NCBI GenBank assembly: GCA_030590715.1
Contig: JAUVCU010000105.1
Span: 1-5,992 of the forward strand
Direction: 5' to 3'
DNA length: 5,992 nucleotides
Source: Lentisphaeria bacterium
GTDB lineage: Bacteria; Verrucomicrobiota; Lentisphaeria; Victivallales; JAUVCU01
Below are positions 5,156 through 5,992 of the stretch, in pieces. The notes below the pieces were generated by a model. It worked only from the letters and a program-made list of their open reading frames with translations. It was not told the origin of the DNA and made no database searches. A program made the translations under genes and the position numbers. Numbering within the stretch: position 1 is the first letter of the stretch; each line of letters begins with the position of its first letter.

Positions 5156-5479
5156 ATGAATATCGGCATAAAAAAGAACAGATTCACATTAGTTGAGATT
5201 ATGATAGTGCTCGGGATAGTTGGAATACTGTCGGCAATAGCACTTCCGAATTTTGCCCAGTACCGGGAAGACTCTTTAGAAAGAAACAAAGAAGCAAACA
5301 TAAAAATGGTTCAAATGGCCAAGGAACAGTGGAAGCTGGATAATCCTGGCGTGGACGGTTCGTTCATGACCGTAGATGATATAAAAAATTACCTTACTGA
5401 TGTAGATACTGCGGAAGACCTCGAAGTTTCAGGACTGGCGATAACTATTGGAGGCTTGGGTGAAGACCCATACTATTAG
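5156..5479 (+). CDS. Small type IV pilin / pseudopilin 2
   Basis: The 107-residue precursor starts at 5156, with AGAAGG eight bases upstream. The leader MNIGIKKNR is followed by FTLVEIMIVLGIVGILSAIAL (starting at residue 10), a class III pilin signal with Glu at mature position 5. The residue at -1 is Arg9, where most bacteria have Gly. After the helix it shares the pattern QYRxDSxxRxKxxN with pilin 1 (both then reach a Trp), showing tandem duplication and divergence. The short globular part (KEQWKLDNPG, then TVDDIKNYL) resembles the compact pilins I recall from Verrucomicrobia-like bacteria. It contains no cysteine and ends in DPYY. It is probably co-transcribed with pilin 1 at a lower level because of the intervening hairpin. 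A minor pilin or alternative subunit is plausible. Confidence 0.92.
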   Translation: MNIGIKKNRFTLVEIMIVLGIVGILSAIALPNFAQYREDSLERNKEANIKMVQMAKEQWKLDNPGVDGSFMTVDDIKNYLTDVDTAEDLEVSGLAITIGGLGEDPYY

Positions 5480-5556
5480 CAAACACTTTATTTCTGCCGA
5501 GAGTTATACATTCCGTCGTTTTTAATCATTAAATTATACTTTGAGAGGCTCTGATA

Positions 5557-5992
5557 ATGAGAGTCCTGCTAGAAAAGATCACCTCAGCAAAAGCAGTAGA
5601 CAGCACTGGTCCGAGAATTCTGATTGTATGTAATACCGGTCCAGAACTCACCCGCTGTGTTACGTTGAGCAGGGCAGCCAAAAAGATCACCGTTGAAGAT
5701 TGCTTTTCGTTTTCAAACAAAGTTCCCGGTGAGGAAACTCTCAACCCGGATGCAATTCTCAAAAGAATAACCAGGGAATGTAAAAGTAAATCAAAATACT
5801 GCTCTGTAATTATTAACGAACGGGACAGTCAGGTAAGAATTCTTAAGATTCCCACAAAGCTCTCAAACGACACCGAAATAAAAAAACTGATTTTAGACTC
5901 CTTTGGGGTATCTGATAATAAAGTTTCATCGTTCCAATTTATTGAAGATCCTCCAAAAGACCTGCCGGACAGGCTCGCGTTCGCCAGTATTC
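5557..5992 (+). CDS. Possible PilM/GspL-like actin-fold pilus assembly protein (partial, N-terminus)
   Basis: An open frame begins at the ATG at 5557 and continues to the window edge without a stop (145 codons visible). GAGAGG lies eight bases upstream. It is 77 bases after pilin 2 on the same strand, probably in the same operon. No hydrophobic membrane segment is visible, so this part should be cytoplasmic. The pattern resembles the first lobe of PilM/GspL actin-like proteins. Three strands come first (RILIVCNTG at 20-28, then LTRCVTLSRA, then ITVEDCFSF), followed by a helix (DAILKRITREC), a strand (YCSVIINE), and VRILKIPTKLSNDTEIKKLI, which echoes the 'R-x-I-x-x-P-x-x-x-x-x-E-I' segment of PilM. 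The phosphate-loop pattern DxGxxxxK is degenerate (CNTGPELTR), so nucleotide binding is doubtful. The assignment rests on pattern and context and is tentative. Confidence 0.5.
   Translation, partial: MRVLLEKITSAKAVDSTGPRILIVCNTGPELTRCVTLSRAAKKITVEDCFSFSNKVPGEETLNPDAILKRITRECKSKSKYCSVIINERDSQVRILKIPTKLSNDTEIKKLILDSFGVSDNKVSSFQFIEDPPKDLPDRLAFASI

Overview
The window looks like a chromosomal segment of a Gram-negative-type bacterium with moderately low G+C. Best guess is the PVC group, possibly Lentisphaerota. The main clue is a pair of very small pilins whose FTLVEIMIV cleavage motif is preceded by Phe or Arg instead of Gly, a style I associate with that lineage. Placement is inference from protein style only.

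Left edge (1-904, minus strand): the 5' part of an IS1595-family insertion sequence, with a zinc-ribbon transposase running off the window edge. Its presumed end at about 447 abuts the interrupted N-terminal part of a PseG/SpsG-like nucleotide-sugar hydrolase gene (447-797), and the gene's stop codon appears to be formed at the junction. A strong intrinsic terminator (852-884) separates this from the next operon.

Housekeeping block (905-2426): pyrH (UMP kinase) followed by frr (ribosome recycling factor), both on the minus strand. They are driven by a good sigma70-type promoter in the divergent 182-base spacer. rpsB and tsf, their usual upstream partners, are not adjacent.

Centre (2427-4311, plus strand): a Gfo/Idh/MocA-family sugar-nucleotide-type oxidoreductase, a terminator-like hairpin, then ispE (CDP-methylerythritol kinase of the MEP isoprenoid pathway). 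The ispE ATG lies only 12 bases past the hairpin and lacks a Shine-Dalgarno.

Right part (4312-5992, plus strand): a 427-base non-coding stretch rich in palindromes and containing a well-spaced sigma54-type (-24/-12) promoter candidate. Two tandem paralogous small pilins follow, separated by an attenuator-like hairpin, and then the start of a gene whose N-terminus resembles the actin-like PilM/GspL scaffold. This looks like the head of a type IV pilus or pseudopilus operon, possibly controlled by an NtrC/PilR-type activator. It is the most interesting part of the window. I see no CRISPR array, tRNA or rRNA.
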